The notes under the pieces are model-generated. The model made no database searches, was not told the DNA's origin, and saw nothing but the letters and a program-made list of their open reading frames with translations. 64,000 bases of DNA from the NCBI GenBank assembly GCA_010405405.1, contig MU004233.1, forward strand, positions 2,451,882-2,515,881. Reading direction: 5' to 3'. This document shows, piece by piece, positions 22,713 through 34,603 of the stretch. The stretch comes from Microthyrium microscopicum. Taxonomy: Eukaryota > Ascomycota > Dothideomycetes > Microthyriales > Microthyriaceae. Position 1 is the stretch's first letter, and each line of letters opens with the position of its first letter. Position numbers and translations under genes: made by a program.

Positions 22713-25180
22713 TAAACGCATCAGCATAAACTGGCGGATATTTTCCTTTTCTCGAGCGAAACGAAACGACTTCATGCAATCAACGCGGTCGTATTTTTTT
22801 CGGAGTGGTTAATTGGATCATTTTTCCTATCGCTAAAAGATCCAGATAACCTACCAACCTCCTTGATTTTACGAAAGTTATAGCATTTTCCGGACAAACG
22901 CTTGGACCCATAGATTTTTGCCTTTCCTCTCACTCTCTTGTTTTTCACATCGGGCGGCTATCAAAACGCCAATCCTGGGGCCATTTATGGAATGTTTTCA
23001 GACAGTTTTAGTAGGGCGATTTGCAACGACATCCCTGAGGCGAACCTGGAAGACGTTAATAATCCATGAAATCTCACGAGGCCAACGTCAATAGCGATAC
23101 GACTTGCAACGGCAGGCAACAAAAATTCGTCGGCCGTGCCATAGTATATAATGTTTTTTAGGGTTTCTGTTCATTTTTTGGGTTTTCTCCACGATTTACT
23201 CCGAGTATGGCTTAGTTTGTAATGTCTATGTTCTATTATTCTTTTCTAACCTTTTCATGGTTAATTATGCAAATATAACGGCCGAACAAGAAAGAGGGTT
23301 GACGAAAAAGGGAATCCGGGGAGCCCGAAAGGATGGTTCTTTTTCATGGGGGCCTCATACTAATGTGGATCTTGTTTTCGTGTCTGAGTATATTACTTAC
23401 TAGTTGCTATCAAGGGTTTATTTTGGCAAAAAGGCTGGGTCGGGGCGCACAGAGCTCTAATCTTCATGGGCTGCTACTGTCGAACCTTCTCAGCGGGTCT
23501 GTTTTTCATATCTTGAGTTGTATAAAAGTCGCGAGTTTTTCATTTCCTTTCCTTTCTTACCAGCCTCTGGAAATCCTCTCGAGGGGTTCTGCATGAGGCA
23601 CTTTTATGTATATTAGACTACTCTAGACTTTGGCTAGCGGACGAGGATATGTACGAGATCTAACGGAATTCCATTGCTGCAACCTTCAATTTTTTATTTC
23701 ACGGCAACTCCCGTGGGAACGCGTCTCTTCCTAAATGTCAACACAAACCTTACTTGTTGTTTGTGTACGTAATTCTAGCAAGATTTTACAATCAGTATCA
23801 GGCCAAGGGCCGAACTGGGCGGCAGGCATTGGCCTCTCGTTCAACGACATGGGGTTCAGCCGCTTGACCCGCTGTGCCCGCCTAGATACTCGACGAACGG
23901 GTCGGCTGGCTGATAGAAAGTATTTTCTTCTAGAAAGTGTCAGCAATCTGCGGTATGGATCGGTCCAAATGGAAAGAAGAAAGGTAAGCCGGGCCCGGAA
24001 TCGGCTCAGCACAGAGCATGGGAGGATAATCACGATATTTTCAATAGGATTCGGAGCTCATTTGCTTAAATGGGGTTGATGCATTGGCTTCACTTTAGCT
24101 AGTAAATCCTTCTTCAATCCAGGCTATGTCCAGGTCCCAGGCCATGTCTTAGAACCAGGGTGTCTCTATGACCGCTTGTAAACACGCCAGGGCCAAAATG
24201 AAGGAAGATGGAGATTGCCATGTTTTTTTCTGTTGACGGCGTGACGTTGGGAAAAGTGTGGTTTAGGGAGGGAGGGCAGGCTGTCAGATCAATGGACATC
24301 CGCAAGTGAGACATTGTCTTAGCGCCACGAGCAGTAGCGGGTTTACCGTTGAATTTAGGCCAACCAGAAGAGAAATCAAGACGTTTTGAGGCTCGCAAAA
24401 TAGAAATAACTGGCCCGAGTCATGGGCAGGAGAGAATTTGGGGCGGGCCTACCCGTTTTGCCCGTTCTGAGACGCGCCAATCGGCTCTCTCCTGAACTTA
24501 TCCTGAAGCCAATCTTAACCTCAACTCCTTCTCATCCTTCAACCTTTTCTCCTTGTTCTTCTTCTTCCGACATTTACAATACTACCTTCAGCGAAAAAGC
24601 TTCTCAAGCCATCGCCCGGCAGAAACAGCCCACAGCAGGAAGAAACCACAATGGAAAGACGAAAAGAAGTATACATGAGCACGTTCTCGCGCGCGCCAAC
24701 TCACGCATCTCTCCCTAGCCTTGCAGCATGCATTGCATATGCACCTATGTCCATCCGTGCCGCCAAAAAACCCTTTGTCTGCAACAATCCAAACCTTTCA
24801 AAAACGACCTGACCACCACGCAAAGAATGAGCCAAGAATCCAGAAAACGCCTGTTTGCCGCCGGCCGAGCAGAGATCAGTGCATCGAAACGAAAGTACGG
24901 ACGGTTGGATGTTCACGGATCGAATGTTTACCATCGCGCATTGCAGCTTGCAATACCCACCCACTCAATACTGGCGCGTTTTCTTGTTTTTCTGGCTCGA
25001 GGCGATCGGTGGTGATTGTTTGAAGGGAGACGTGGAAATCGGCGGGCCGATGGACAGAATAAATGGCTACTGTGTCTCCCATCGCACTTCAGGATGAGAA
25101 GCTGCGTTGGTTCCCAGCGCATTCGATGGGAGAGCGTGGGTTCTACTTCGTACGCGTCGCGGGAATCCGAACACGGCTCA
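22713..25180. other. Gene-free stretch downstream of AT-hook gene
   Basis: The first several hundred bases are AT-rich 3' UTR-like sequence. Short open frames occur on both strands from 23.3 to 25.1 kb, but they overlap each other, lack intron-bounded continuations and have no recognised motif. No gene is called. Confidence 0.5.
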
Positions 25181-25181
25181 A

Positions 25182-26700
25182 ACCGTGGTAGATGGGAACG
25201 CGCCATTTGTCCTGTGGACTGGTTGCGGCCGCTGATTTTACAATTGGCGACTCTCCGACTCGCTCTGGGCAGCTTTTGGCACTATAGTGTTGTCACGGCC
25301 AGCGAAGAGCCGCAAGAAAAATGCAAAGCACACACGGCCCACCTGTGGAGATTGAACACTGCATGCAGAAAGCACTGCTTACCCGCACCAACCGAAAGTC
25401 AAAATAAGCAGACACTTCACCACAACTCTGCTGCAGTGCAACGTCTGCACCATCGCAACTCCCAACGAAATCTTGCGTCCCATCGTGCAGCAGCATTCTC
25501 TCGTGTCCGGCGAGCTGGAAGCCAGTCAAACTAAAGCAAAATACAGTTTTTCTGTTGCCGTGCATCACTGCGCATCTTCATCTGGCATGCTTGCTTGTGC
25601 TTGCATCGAACCAAAAGCCCGCGTCACTAGCTTTCATGTTCGTTGAGCTTCCATTTTCTTTGGCTGCTGTGCGGCGGAGTTTTTCGACGCTGGCGTAGGA
25701 TAAATGGATTGCATCCGTCGGTTTGAGCCAGCCATGGCGGACGACTTTCTCCTTTTTCCACTGAGATTGGCTATAACAAGAGCATTATTGATCATGTACA
25801 GTAAGACCTTTCGATGTGGCTGTTTGCCAGTAGTCGTGGCGGAACATTGCTCGTCGCAACTCCCACGAACGCGTTCCACGCTGTCTGGTTTTCGCGGCCA
25901 GATTGGCTGGGCGTGACGCATTTGTTATCAGTGGATGATTATACTTTTGCTGTGGGCTTGGCTTGCAGAATCAGTCGTGGATGATTTGCAATGGAAGGCT
26001 CCAAACACGCCTTTTTGCGGGTTTCTTCATGGCGAGATTGGCTACGATTTGCTTATTTACTGATCGTGTTACTAGTACCTTCTTCTGTGATCCTCTGGGC
26101 GGTAGCCATCGCAGATAGCCTTGACAGCCTGCATCGGTCTCAGGAAACGGCCCTCTCTCATTCTTTTTCCTAAGGCTAGATTGGTTGACATGCCCCTATT
26201 AGTGGTTATATCTAGTGATACCATTAGCTGCGGCTGAATAGCTGCATAGGTATTGCAAATATGCGATCCTGACACTTTCTTCACTCGAATAGCCGACTAT
26301 CTACATCAGGAGGATTCACTAGCCTTGTCATTTGCCCTCCACACACCAGCCATGGCAAACGGCCGCGTCCCTGTTTCTGGAAGTACGATCCTCTCACCTT
26401 TCTCAATATTGAGATTGGCTACCACTACACGGGTGACTGGCTTGTATAGTGAAAGCCGTGGCAGATGACCGCAATCCTCCTCCTTGGTCACACTTTTATT
26501 CAACCGTCAAGATTGGCTGCCAGTTCACATTATCTAGGTCGGCGCTTTTCTCTGTGGCTCCAGCCACGGAGGCCAACTACGTTTCGTCTGCCAACGGTCT
26601 TGCGTCGCCGCTTCCCCATCGGTCGATTGGCGGTTTACATTGCCTCTTGCAACTTGTTTTTATCACTGCCCAGACGTTCCAAAGTGCCGCGCCCAAGCCG
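25182..26700. repeat. Degenerate CCRTGG...GATTGGCT repeat array
   Basis: Units open with CC(A/G)TGG(C/A)(A/G)GA-like blocks near 25182, 25733, 25836, 25976, 26107, 26350, 26456 and 26565. About 30-70 bp later most carry a (A/G)GATTGG(C)T core, at 25765, 25901, 26036, 26178, 26413, 26511 and 26625. GATTGG is the reverse of the CCAAT box. Sequence between the blocks is not visibly conserved, so this is either an old tandem repeat or a cluster of CCAAT-factor sites. Confidence 0.45.
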
Positions 26701-27673
26701 CGCGTGCCAGAGCCTGGCTTAACGGTCGCGCTTCGCGCTCTTATCCCCTGGACATGCAGATGCTCTGCTCGCTGAAGATCAAGCAGGAAAATTCGGGCGC
26801 TCCATCGGTTACGTCTCCTGCCAGAACCGTGAAAGCCATGGATGATGGGCTGATATCTTTGGCCTAGATGGCAAGACGATCGGGAGATTAATCCATATCA
26901 ACGTCGTAGCCGAGCTGGCGCAGAAAGGCGTAGAATCATACGGTGAGTCTTGCGCTAGGGCGGAAGTATGTTCCGATGGAATGGAAACGTACCGGTAGGT
27001 GAGAGTTTCACGATTCAGGTGTCAGGCGATGGCCTTGGTGAATGCTGAACCAATGCATTTTGTCGTCTTTCGGGATTGGACTTTTATTTGAGTGCTCTAA
27101 TTGACGTTCAGAATCAAGAGTCGGCTATCGAAGCGGCTATTTCTAGAAGATATGCCCTGTAAGCGACGCATTCGCCAGATATGATAGCAGAGGTAAGATG
27201 TATTGCAGTACTGGTCGGATACATATGATCTACGCTGTCATTGTTCACGCGGACCGTAAGTGGTTAGCGATTCCATTTGCCTGAGCGGTTCTCTTGCTCA
27301 GCGACCGGTCTAATTTTCAAGGGCCAGCCTCATTACACGGTCAGCCCAGTTCTGCTTTATGCCTTCATCCCTTTGGGTTATGTTTGATAATATTGATAGT
27401 TGGGGGCGGTGTGTAGTCTGATAGAGAAGGTGACCATTCATACTTTCGAGGCATCAAAGTTGGCTGCACAGCCTCAAACTCACGACATGCTGAACATCCA
27501 TGGATGGGCGGGCAAGGCAGCCTTCGGCATGCACATGCACACATGCATGCAGCTTGAGCTTCAGTGTTGGCTTGGCAGCCTGACCGCTCATCCATCTCAT
27601 ATTTCTAACCACTTCCTCCAACATTTATTCGTAGTATAGGATCTCATCACTAGTCGTTACTGACACGATAAGA
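26701..27673. other. Upstream region of the HET-domain gene
   Basis: No gene seen. It contains a run of GCATGCACATGCACACATGCATGC-type alternating purine/pyrimidine sequence near 27528-27550. It probably includes the promoter of the gene at 27674. Confidence 0.5.
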
Positions 27674-29764
27674 ATGCTCAAACTCAAAGAAAAAGCCTCA
27701 CGACCATGGAGCCATCACGCTGGCCACAAATATCTCTACGAGGAGCTGAAACATCCAGACAATATCCGGATCTTGAAGCTCCGGCGGACGAAAGCGCAGC
27801 TCGAGTGCACCATTCACCAAATAAAATACTCTGATGGTGGCTTCCAAGCCTTGTCCTACGTCTGGGGCAGCCCGGAGATGCCTCACAAGATGGTCGTCCG
27901 CAATATGATTGGCATAAATCTGGGCTATATTCCCTTGACCGCGAGCCTAAAGGATGCACTTCATGATTTGCGGGATTCCAGTCAGCTCAAAAGCAAAACG
28001 TTCTGGATTGATCAAATCTGTATCGACCAGACCGGCAAGGAAAAAAATCACCAGGTTGCGCTCATGGGCAAGATCTACGAGAATGCCGAGAGAGTGATCC
28101 TATATTGCGGACCTGCTCCCGTAAACAAGTTAGAAGAGGAGCGAGGAATGGCCTTGCTGAGGCTGCTCAACGAGCATTATGCCAAAAATAGGCCATTGAT
28201 AGCCGTCTGCAAAAGTCTTCGGGACACCTTTTCGAGAAGGGCAGAGTTCTCGGTGCAGACACCACCGGTAGCTCTTGCATCAAGCGATGGGGAAATCAAT
28301 CAATCAGGGCAAGATTGGTACCGGTCTGAAGATTGGACATGGCTGTTGCAAATGGTGTACGGCCAATGGACGGAGCGACTGTGGATTGTCCAAGAACTGC
28401 TTCTCAATCCAGAGCTCTTCATACTTTGTGGCTCACAACTGCTCCCCTGGGATGACCTTGCTTTGATATCCTTCCTTCATCGGCTCGACTCAACTGAGGC
28501 CGTGGGCGACGTTATCGATCGATTCTGGCAAGAAAATTTCCCGAACACTTTACGAGACCCTGAACATGTTGGTAATTACTACTTTTCCATTTGGCGGTCA
28601 AGACAGCTTCGCAGAAGATCACGGTCTCCTTCTTATAGAAGTCTGCTTGAAAATATAGCTTACTATCCCGACCTCGACTGCTGCGACCCTCGCGATCGAA
28701 TCTATGCCATGCTGGGTATTTCGTACGATTCAAAAGCATTGCAAATAGAACCGAACTATGACGAAGCCTACACCATTGATCAATTATACCAAGATGTTTC
28801 CGTTAGCATCTTGACGGCCACTTCGAATCTCTACATGCTTTGCTTCTCCTGTAGATCTGGGCAACAGTGGGATTCATTTGAGGAGCCTCAAAGAGATGAA
28901 GGGCAGACCTCCTTGCTAGATGAGTGTTCATGGGCTTTGGGTATACCATACAATCCATATCCTAATGCTCTGGGCCTTGGTTTCAAGGCGCATCCTGAAC
29001 AAACCCTAAAGAGCACCGTCGTATTCCACAGCTCGGATTCAGTGCTAAGTCTGAAAGGCTGTATCGTGGACGGCATATCAATGGCCGCTACTACTACTTG
29101 GGCGCTGAAAATAGATGATAGGCAAAACATCGCGTCTATTATGCAAAAGTTTTGTCAAGACGTTCTCAGTTGGATAACGATGCTCGAAGAGCTTGGTACC
29201 ACAGTCCAAATTGTTAAATCGCTCTGTCGCGTATTGGTTGCTGATCCTTCTTGGGAACCTCTGGCATCAAAGGCAAGTACTGGTGTCGATCCGTACGCCT
29301 ACACTCTCTTCCTATTCTGTCGTTATGTAGCCTGGTACGGGCGAGAAGACCACGTGCTAGCGGTACTCGATGAGAGAATGAAAGGTTGCTTGGAGCAATG
29401 CGACAAATTGATTCTCGATCTTGCTCCCCTTCTACTCGATGAATCAACTTTGCAAAGCTTCAGTCTAGGAGCTGAACTCACATCCGATCAGTATGCATAT
29501 GCAAAGGATATACACAGTCACTCAGGCGTTCATGGCCGCTCTCTGGGGACTACGAACAGCGGCCGAATGTACAATGCGATGAATCAACCAAGAAAAGGTG
29601 ACGTGATCGCAGCTTTGCAAGGCTCGCATTGTCTTTGGGTTTTGCGACCTGTGGGAAAGAGATATCGATTGATTGGGGATGCATGGGTGGATGGACTCAT
29701 GGACGGCGAATTTTACGAAGGTTTAGACTATAATGAGGTGGACTATGATATCGAGCTGATCTGA
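27674..29764 (+). CDS. HET-domain (heterokaryon incompatibility) protein
   Basis: Single-exon protein of 696 residues; the start is the first ATG of the frame. The three HET blocks are present in order: FQALSYVWGSPE at about 57-68, KTFWIDQICIDQTGKEK at about 110-126, and HQVALMGKIYENAERVILYCGP right after. Next come the WTERLWIVQELLL block near 235 and CDPRDRIYAMLGI near 335, which end the HET region. HET proteins mediate self/non-self recognition when hyphae fuse and cause cell death of incompatible fusions; some act with NLR partners. The C-terminal half has no clear domain, apart from a GDVIAALQGSHCLWVLRP segment typical of this family. The frame looks whole. Confidence 0.93.
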   Translation: MLKLKEKASRPWSHHAGHKYLYEELKHPDNIRILKLRRTKAQLECTIHQIKYSDGGFQALSYVWGSPEMPHKMVVRNMIGINLGYIPLTASLKDALHDLRDSSQLKSKTFWIDQICIDQTGKEKNHQVALMGKIYENAERVILYCGPAPVNKLEEERGMALLRLLNEHYAKNRPLIAVCKSLRDTFSRRAEFSVQTPPVALASSDGEINQSGQDWYRSEDWTWLLQMVYGQWTERLWIVQELLLNPELFILCGSQLLPWDDLALISFLHRLDSTEAVGDVIDRFWQENFPNTLRDPEHVGNYYFSIWRSRQLRRRSRSPSYRSLLENIAYYPDLDCCDPRDRIYAMLGISYDSKALQIEPNYDEAYTIDQLYQDVSVSILTATSNLYMLCFSCRSGQQWDSFEEPQRDEGQTSLLDECSWALGIPYNPYPNALGLGFKAHPEQTLKSTVVFHSSDSVLSLKGCIVDGISMAATTTWALKIDDRQNIASIMQKFCQDVLSWITMLEELGTTVQIVKSLCRVLVADPSWEPLASKASTGVDPYAYTLFLFCRYVAWYGREDHVLAVLDERMKGCLEQCDKLILDLAPLLLDESTLQSFSLGAELTSDQYAYAKDIHSHSGVHGRSLGTTNSGRMYNAMNQPRKGDVIAALQGSHCLWVLRPVGKRYRLIGDAWVDGLMDGEFYEGLDYNEVDYDIELI

Positions 29765-29963
29765 AGGCTGACATATTTCGCTCAGTCTGATATGTTCTTC
29801 TCTGGAGATGGACGCGCTGCATATTTCTGGGATTTTCTCCTCTTCCCCATATCCCAACAAGCATAAGCTGGGTTATCTGGGCCTCTTTTTAGCGGAAATG
29901 GTGGCCTTTAGTCGACGGGATGATGACCGAATGTGTCTCCTCTCATCAAGTAGTACTGTAGCT
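29765..29963. other. 3' flank of HET-domain gene
   Basis: Short non-coding spacer before the 19-bp tandem array; nothing recognised. Confidence 0.45.
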
Positions 29964-30100
29964 GTCATCGAGTATGTTATGTCCTTTCGAGTGTCTTATG
30001 TTCCGTCCAGCGCGTTGTCTTCCATCGAAGGCGTTATTTCCCATCGAGTGCGTTCTCTCCAAACGAGTGTGTTACTTCCCATCGAGTGCCTTGTACCCAG
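29964..30100. repeat. 19-bp tandem minisatellite, seven units
   Basis: Seven consecutive units with an exact 19-bp spacing. The TCGA cores (or one-base variants) lie at 29968, 29987, 30006, 30025, 30044, 30063 and 30082. The approximate unit is CCATCGAGTGCGTTNTNTC. It sits between the 3' ends of the HET-domain and J-domain genes. The ATCGAGTGCG core is shared with the repeats at 7.7 kb and 10.4 kb. Confidence 0.85.
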
Positions 30101-30336
30101 ACAGTATATGCCGGGTATACCTAGACGATACAGAGCGTCTGCTGCCATTCTGCGGAATACTACTCTTCGAATTGCTGTCACATAGCAAGCTCACAAATCA
30201 AAAAGTAAGATGTCCAGTTTGCACTTGTGTTCTGGACCCAATATCAACACTGGTACACTCTCGAAAACTTTTTCTAGACGCAAATATTTCACGTTATATT
30301 CAAATCTTGTCAACTCTTCATTCTATCTATTCAACG

Positions 30337-31560
30337 TTATTCAGTCGTCCCCGACCCTTCCATCTCCGCCTCCATCCGTCTCGCCAACACGGCCCGAATC
30401 GCCTGATCAACTCCTTTGTCATTCCGTATCTCATTCTGCACCAACCACGCCTTCGTCTGGCGCTTCAGCCGTGCCTCTAGCTCCTCATCATCCAAGAACG
30501 GCACCGTCTCCAGCCGTAGTAATCGCGCGGCATCACCGTCAAGCTCGTTGGCGAGCGCATATAACCCGCTGAGGCTCTGCTGTGTGTCTGCAACGGGTGC
30601 GGCACGGCGTAATTGTGGCGCGATCTGCGAAACGGCGATGAACACAGATAGCGCGATCCTACGGGCCAGTGCGATCGCTTGGTAGGGAAGATATGGCGCA
30701 TGATTTAGGAGTGGTGTGAGCGGGTTTAGTAGGCGTAATGGCAGGGGAAAGGTCGGACGACTTATGGTGTGGGCTTCGAATATTAGGAGGGCCGCGATGC
30801 TGAAGAATTGCCACTGTCTTATGCGTCAGTATGGACTCTGAAGGAGATGTGCATGTGGATATAGTTACATAGCGGCCATATTCATTATAGCGCATGAAGC
30901 TCATGACGGTGAGCGTGAGCGCGCTGAGTAGGTAGTAAGGCACGAGCTGCTTAAGCCCGACGGTTATGTAGTCGAGCTTGGTGATGCAGTTCTTCCATTC
31001 TAGCATGGAGGGTCCGAAGCGCTCGTAGGCGTAACGTTTCGCTGGATCCACGAGTGTATCCCGCGCGTTTTTGAGGTGTACATAGTAATTGGAGGAGGCG
31101 GCCAGCTGTTCGGGGGATGGGTTTTGTAGTTTGTCGGGATGATATAGGATTGTGCTAGAGGTTGACGTTAGCATAGGAATGTATGCGCCATGCAATAGCA
31201 GCTGTACTAACAGTCGGCGGAAGCGCGAATTTATACGCTTCTCGTCGGCATCAAGGACAACGCCGAGATGTGTGTAGAAGTCTCCTTCTCGTTGAAGTTC
31301 CCAGTCGACTTCGTATATGGTATAAAGGAGGTATGTAAGGATAACGAGGATGAAGATGTTGCGGCGATGTCGTTCATGGCGCTGACTCCCAGGTTGCGGG
31401 TATGGATCGCCGGCGCGTACGGTGGTGCGGTAGTAGACGGTTTGAACCCATCCAGTCACGAGCTTTAGGTTATTTTAGTAATCGTGTCTTTGCTGAGGCT
31501 GGAGACACGTACATTTGGAAGGAAATACCATGCCCCAAGGGACAGCAGTTGGCTCGACAT
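30337..31560 (-). CDS. ER-type membrane J-domain (Hsp40) protein
   Basis: Exons 31560-31513, 31462-31212, 31154-30869 and 30813-30337 give 353 residues; introns are 50, 57 and 55 bp. The protein starts MSSQLLSLGAWYFLPN and joins to LVTGWVQTVYY. A membrane span (NIFILVILTYLLYTIYEV) follows at about 55-70, then a J-domain at about 74-140 with the catalytic HPD tripeptide at 105-107 (RRLTILYHPDKL). Joining at the GTTAGT donor restores exactly this motif. Two more hydrophobic stretches follow (YYLLSALTLTVMSF; WQFFSIAALLIF). The C-terminal tail is charged. Family members act with Hsp70/BiP at membranes; the yeast Erj5-like ER role is an inference from topology only. Confidence 0.85.
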
Positions 31561-32504
31561 TTTACCCCTTGATCGAGCTTGAACGGCGTCGCATGGCCTA
31601 GGAAACAGCGGCTATAAGTTCAAGTAGAAGCGAGCGATTGGTTTGCAGAAAGTAAGGACACAATAAGAAGGAGAATGGAGTAGCGTTCGTGTGTGTCCGA
31701 GTTGGTGTTGTCAGTTGACAAGTGTTGGGGTGCAGTGGTTAAAGTCAGCGCCAGCTTTATGTGGCTTTTTCAGAAACCCCTGCAGCGACCGGCTCCCAGA
31801 ACATTGCCTAACATGATGAACTAAACTGCGAGTATTACCAAACATCAAGTGCAAAAAATGAGAAGATAATTGAAATATCTGAATCATGTTCCATCGATCA
31901 CCGAAAAACGAATGTACAAAACTATGAGTTCATGGTGGTAGATGATCTAGGATATGTCTGCACTCGTACTCTATAATCCCTCACATCCTCATCTTGATCG
32001 ACTGGCAATCAGTCCTTCAATACTTCTTTCCTTTAATACTCTAAAGTCCACCTATCTATTATCCAATCCAATGTTACCGCCATGGTAAACATTACTCAAA
32101 GACAAATTAGATATCTCACAATCTAAAATGGTGTATCGAGATGTAATTGGTTGGAAATGCGGCTCTAAAACGGGTCGGCCCGCGTTGTACCACGACCTTG
32201 AGCATTTGTCCCTTATGCTCAGCCTTATGGCCAACATTGGCATTGACGTCCAGCTCGAGTGAGTAGGAACTCAGCAAACACCAAATTAGGAAAGAACAGA
32301 CAGCAAAACTTAGTTGGGTTCCGTCTGGCTCGATTAAAATGCGACGAAATTTGTATGAAAGGTGAGCTCGTAGCGTACTACAAATGGGTGTTTTCGATTT
32401 ACCCGTTTGTCGACCTTCAAGACCAGTCTTCTCTTCCACCCTACACCTGCCCAAGCGATGCTATGCTATGCTACTCAGCTTCTGGTCGATTCCACCTTAT
32501 TCGA
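31561..32504. other. Intergenic between J-domain gene and FMO
   Basis: Promoter side of the J-domain gene and 3' side of the FMO. Open frames reaching in from 32.1-32.5 kb have no family features. Nothing recognised. Confidence 0.5.
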
Positions 32505-34009
32505 TTACAGATTTGCGATATCTTTATACTTCCAAGCAATCTCTTCGTCAAAATTCATCCCCAATTCTTCTACCGTCCTCACATCAATCCGAGCTTCACC
32601 CAACCCCGAAAACGCTTTCCTGAGCTTCGGAATATTATCGCGCATCCAGCGCATTCGATTCGACCATTTGGGTGCGACTTTGCCTTTTCCATCATTTTCA
32701 AGCCCAGGTCGGTGTTCTGCTTGAGCAGCCCAATCAACAAGCATGTCCATATAACCTGCGTCCTCAGGATATCCAAAGGTGTGGAACTGGTCTTCACTAC
32801 CGGTTTTTGCAAGACGTGCTCCTTCCCATTTTTTCAAAATGTCAGGACTAGGAAGAAAAAGTCGACCAGAATTGACCCTTGCAACTACTGCCGCCTGCAT
32901 CTCGGTGATCGGGAATGGTATGACTTTTTGTGGTAAGCCAAGGATTGACAGTGATGGATGTGTAACACTAAAGAGGTGCTCGTATGTTCCGTGAACCATG
33001 TTTCCATGGGTGATCAAAGGCGGCGAGATACTCTTGAGGAAGTCAAAAGAATAGAAATATCCAGTGCAAAATATAATCGCATCTACTGCATCCAGGATGG
33101 TGCCATCTTTCAAGGTCACTTGCCGAGTACCTGGATCCACTCGATCAATCTGGCCTATTGATTGAATACCAGCGTTAGCCTTGAATCCCGCCGCCATTTC
33201 AGATACAGACTTTTGTGAGAGGTAAACTGGCTGTTGGCAGGCACTGGTCAGTTGTTGTGATATATCCAGGCCTGAGGCATGACTTCCAACGACAACAACT
33301 TTCTTCCCAGCAAACTGGGCCGGACTTCGATAGTATTTAGAGTGTGTAATGCTGCCTGGATGTTTTTGGGACCATTCTCTTAATCCATCTATCGACGGAA
33401 TACAAGGCACGAAATAATGACCGTTTGCTACCACAATGGCATCGTACTCCTTTATATATCTCTTACCAGTCGGCAAATGCAAACTATCCAGAGTCCACGT
33501 GGTGTTTGGTCTTGATCCTACTCGAATATTGGTAACCTGCGTGTCGAAAGATATAAGGTCCTCCACTTCTTTGCCATATTGTTGCAGATAGATCTTGACA
33601 TCCTCATGTTTTGGAAACAACGGCAAATGTTCTGGAAAATCCAAGTCTGAGAACTTCATCATATCTTTTGGAATATTGGTTTCCAGAAGATCATACACTG
33701 GGCTGATAAAGACCTTGTCTTTGGAAGACCCACTCTCAACCGGTATTTCCGGACCCGGGCTTGGATCCGTTTGTGGTACACTGAATATACCGTCGCCGGA
33801 GATTTGTGGAGAGTGGATCCATAAACCTCCAGTAGCACTGCGTTGCTCGTAGATATCGATTACTGAAAAACACTTCTCTGCGCGCAGATATCTGTATATA
33901 AGATAAGACCCTGTTGTAGATATGCACTCGTGAAAACTCACTTGGCTGCCGTGAGACCTCCAGCACCAGCGCCGATTACGGCGATTCGTTGAGCATGTGG
34001 AGCGGTCAT
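32505..34009 (-). CDS. Flavin-containing monooxygenase
   Basis: FAD- and NADPH-dependent oxygenase of nucleophilic N or S atoms. Exons 34009-33942 and 33891-32505 with a 50-bp intron give 484 residues. The N-terminal FAD-binding Rossmann motif, IAVIGAGAGGLTAAKYL, is split by the intron; the join gives YEQRSATGGLW. The second, NADPH-binding motif is VVVVGSHASGLDIS, in the middle. DAIIFCTGYFYSFDFL matches the FATGY-type motif of FMOs. The FMO signature FxGxxxHS appears in relaxed form as HPGSITHSKYYR. Length is normal for fungal FMO1-like proteins. The physiological substrate is unknown; the neighbours do not suggest a cluster. Confidence 0.93.
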
Positions 34010-34603
34010 TGTATGAGCAAGTCTATACTGTAACCTTGAGAGGAAGGGGGCAAAGAAGCGCTCATGAGATAACTAGACTGGGATCCATGGTAGGTTAGAG
34101 AGCTCGAGAGTTTGAGAAGTCCAATCACGATTGTATGCAGAGGACATTCTTCATTCGCTCTTTATCTAGAGTGGTGTTGCAAAGGCCCACTGTTATGGCA
34201 AAGCGCCACCCACCGACTTGACTTGACTTTCTGATAGCAACAAGACGAATGTTAAGTATGCTTCGATGAAAAATCATACAGTCTCTATTCGATATTATTT
34301 CAGGTAGTGGGAGTTGCTCACAAGAACCTGGAAAAGCGTCCTCGCTAAGTGGCGCATGGCCGGGGCTAGTGAGGCTAGGCTGTATTAGGCAATCTTTAGT
34401 GGCGTTCATTACTGTGAGCCCGCGCGCCTACCCCACGCACCACACACACTTCACTTAATTCATCCATCGGACCATCGCCTTAACTTCTACCACTTACCGG
34501 ACCTGGAACCCAATAACTACTACTATCTGCCGCAACACACTCGCATTGCTACCTCCAATCGATCGTCAAGTCAGTTCCGCAGTCCAGACTGCTCCTGGGC
34601 GCC
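34010..34603. other. Divergent promoter, FMO and eIF3b
   Basis: Head-to-head gap. The eIF3b side (34420-34600) is C-rich with CACACAC and ACTTACC runs, as in strongly expressed fungal genes. No gene is supported inside. Confidence 0.5.

Noticed and set aside
23731-24079. Overlapping ORFs of about 100 codons on both strands
   Set aside because: They mirror each other, lack motifs and intron-linked partners.
32259-32936. 225-codon plus-strand ORF
   Set aside because: Mostly antisense to the FMO C-terminal coding region; composition not protein-like.
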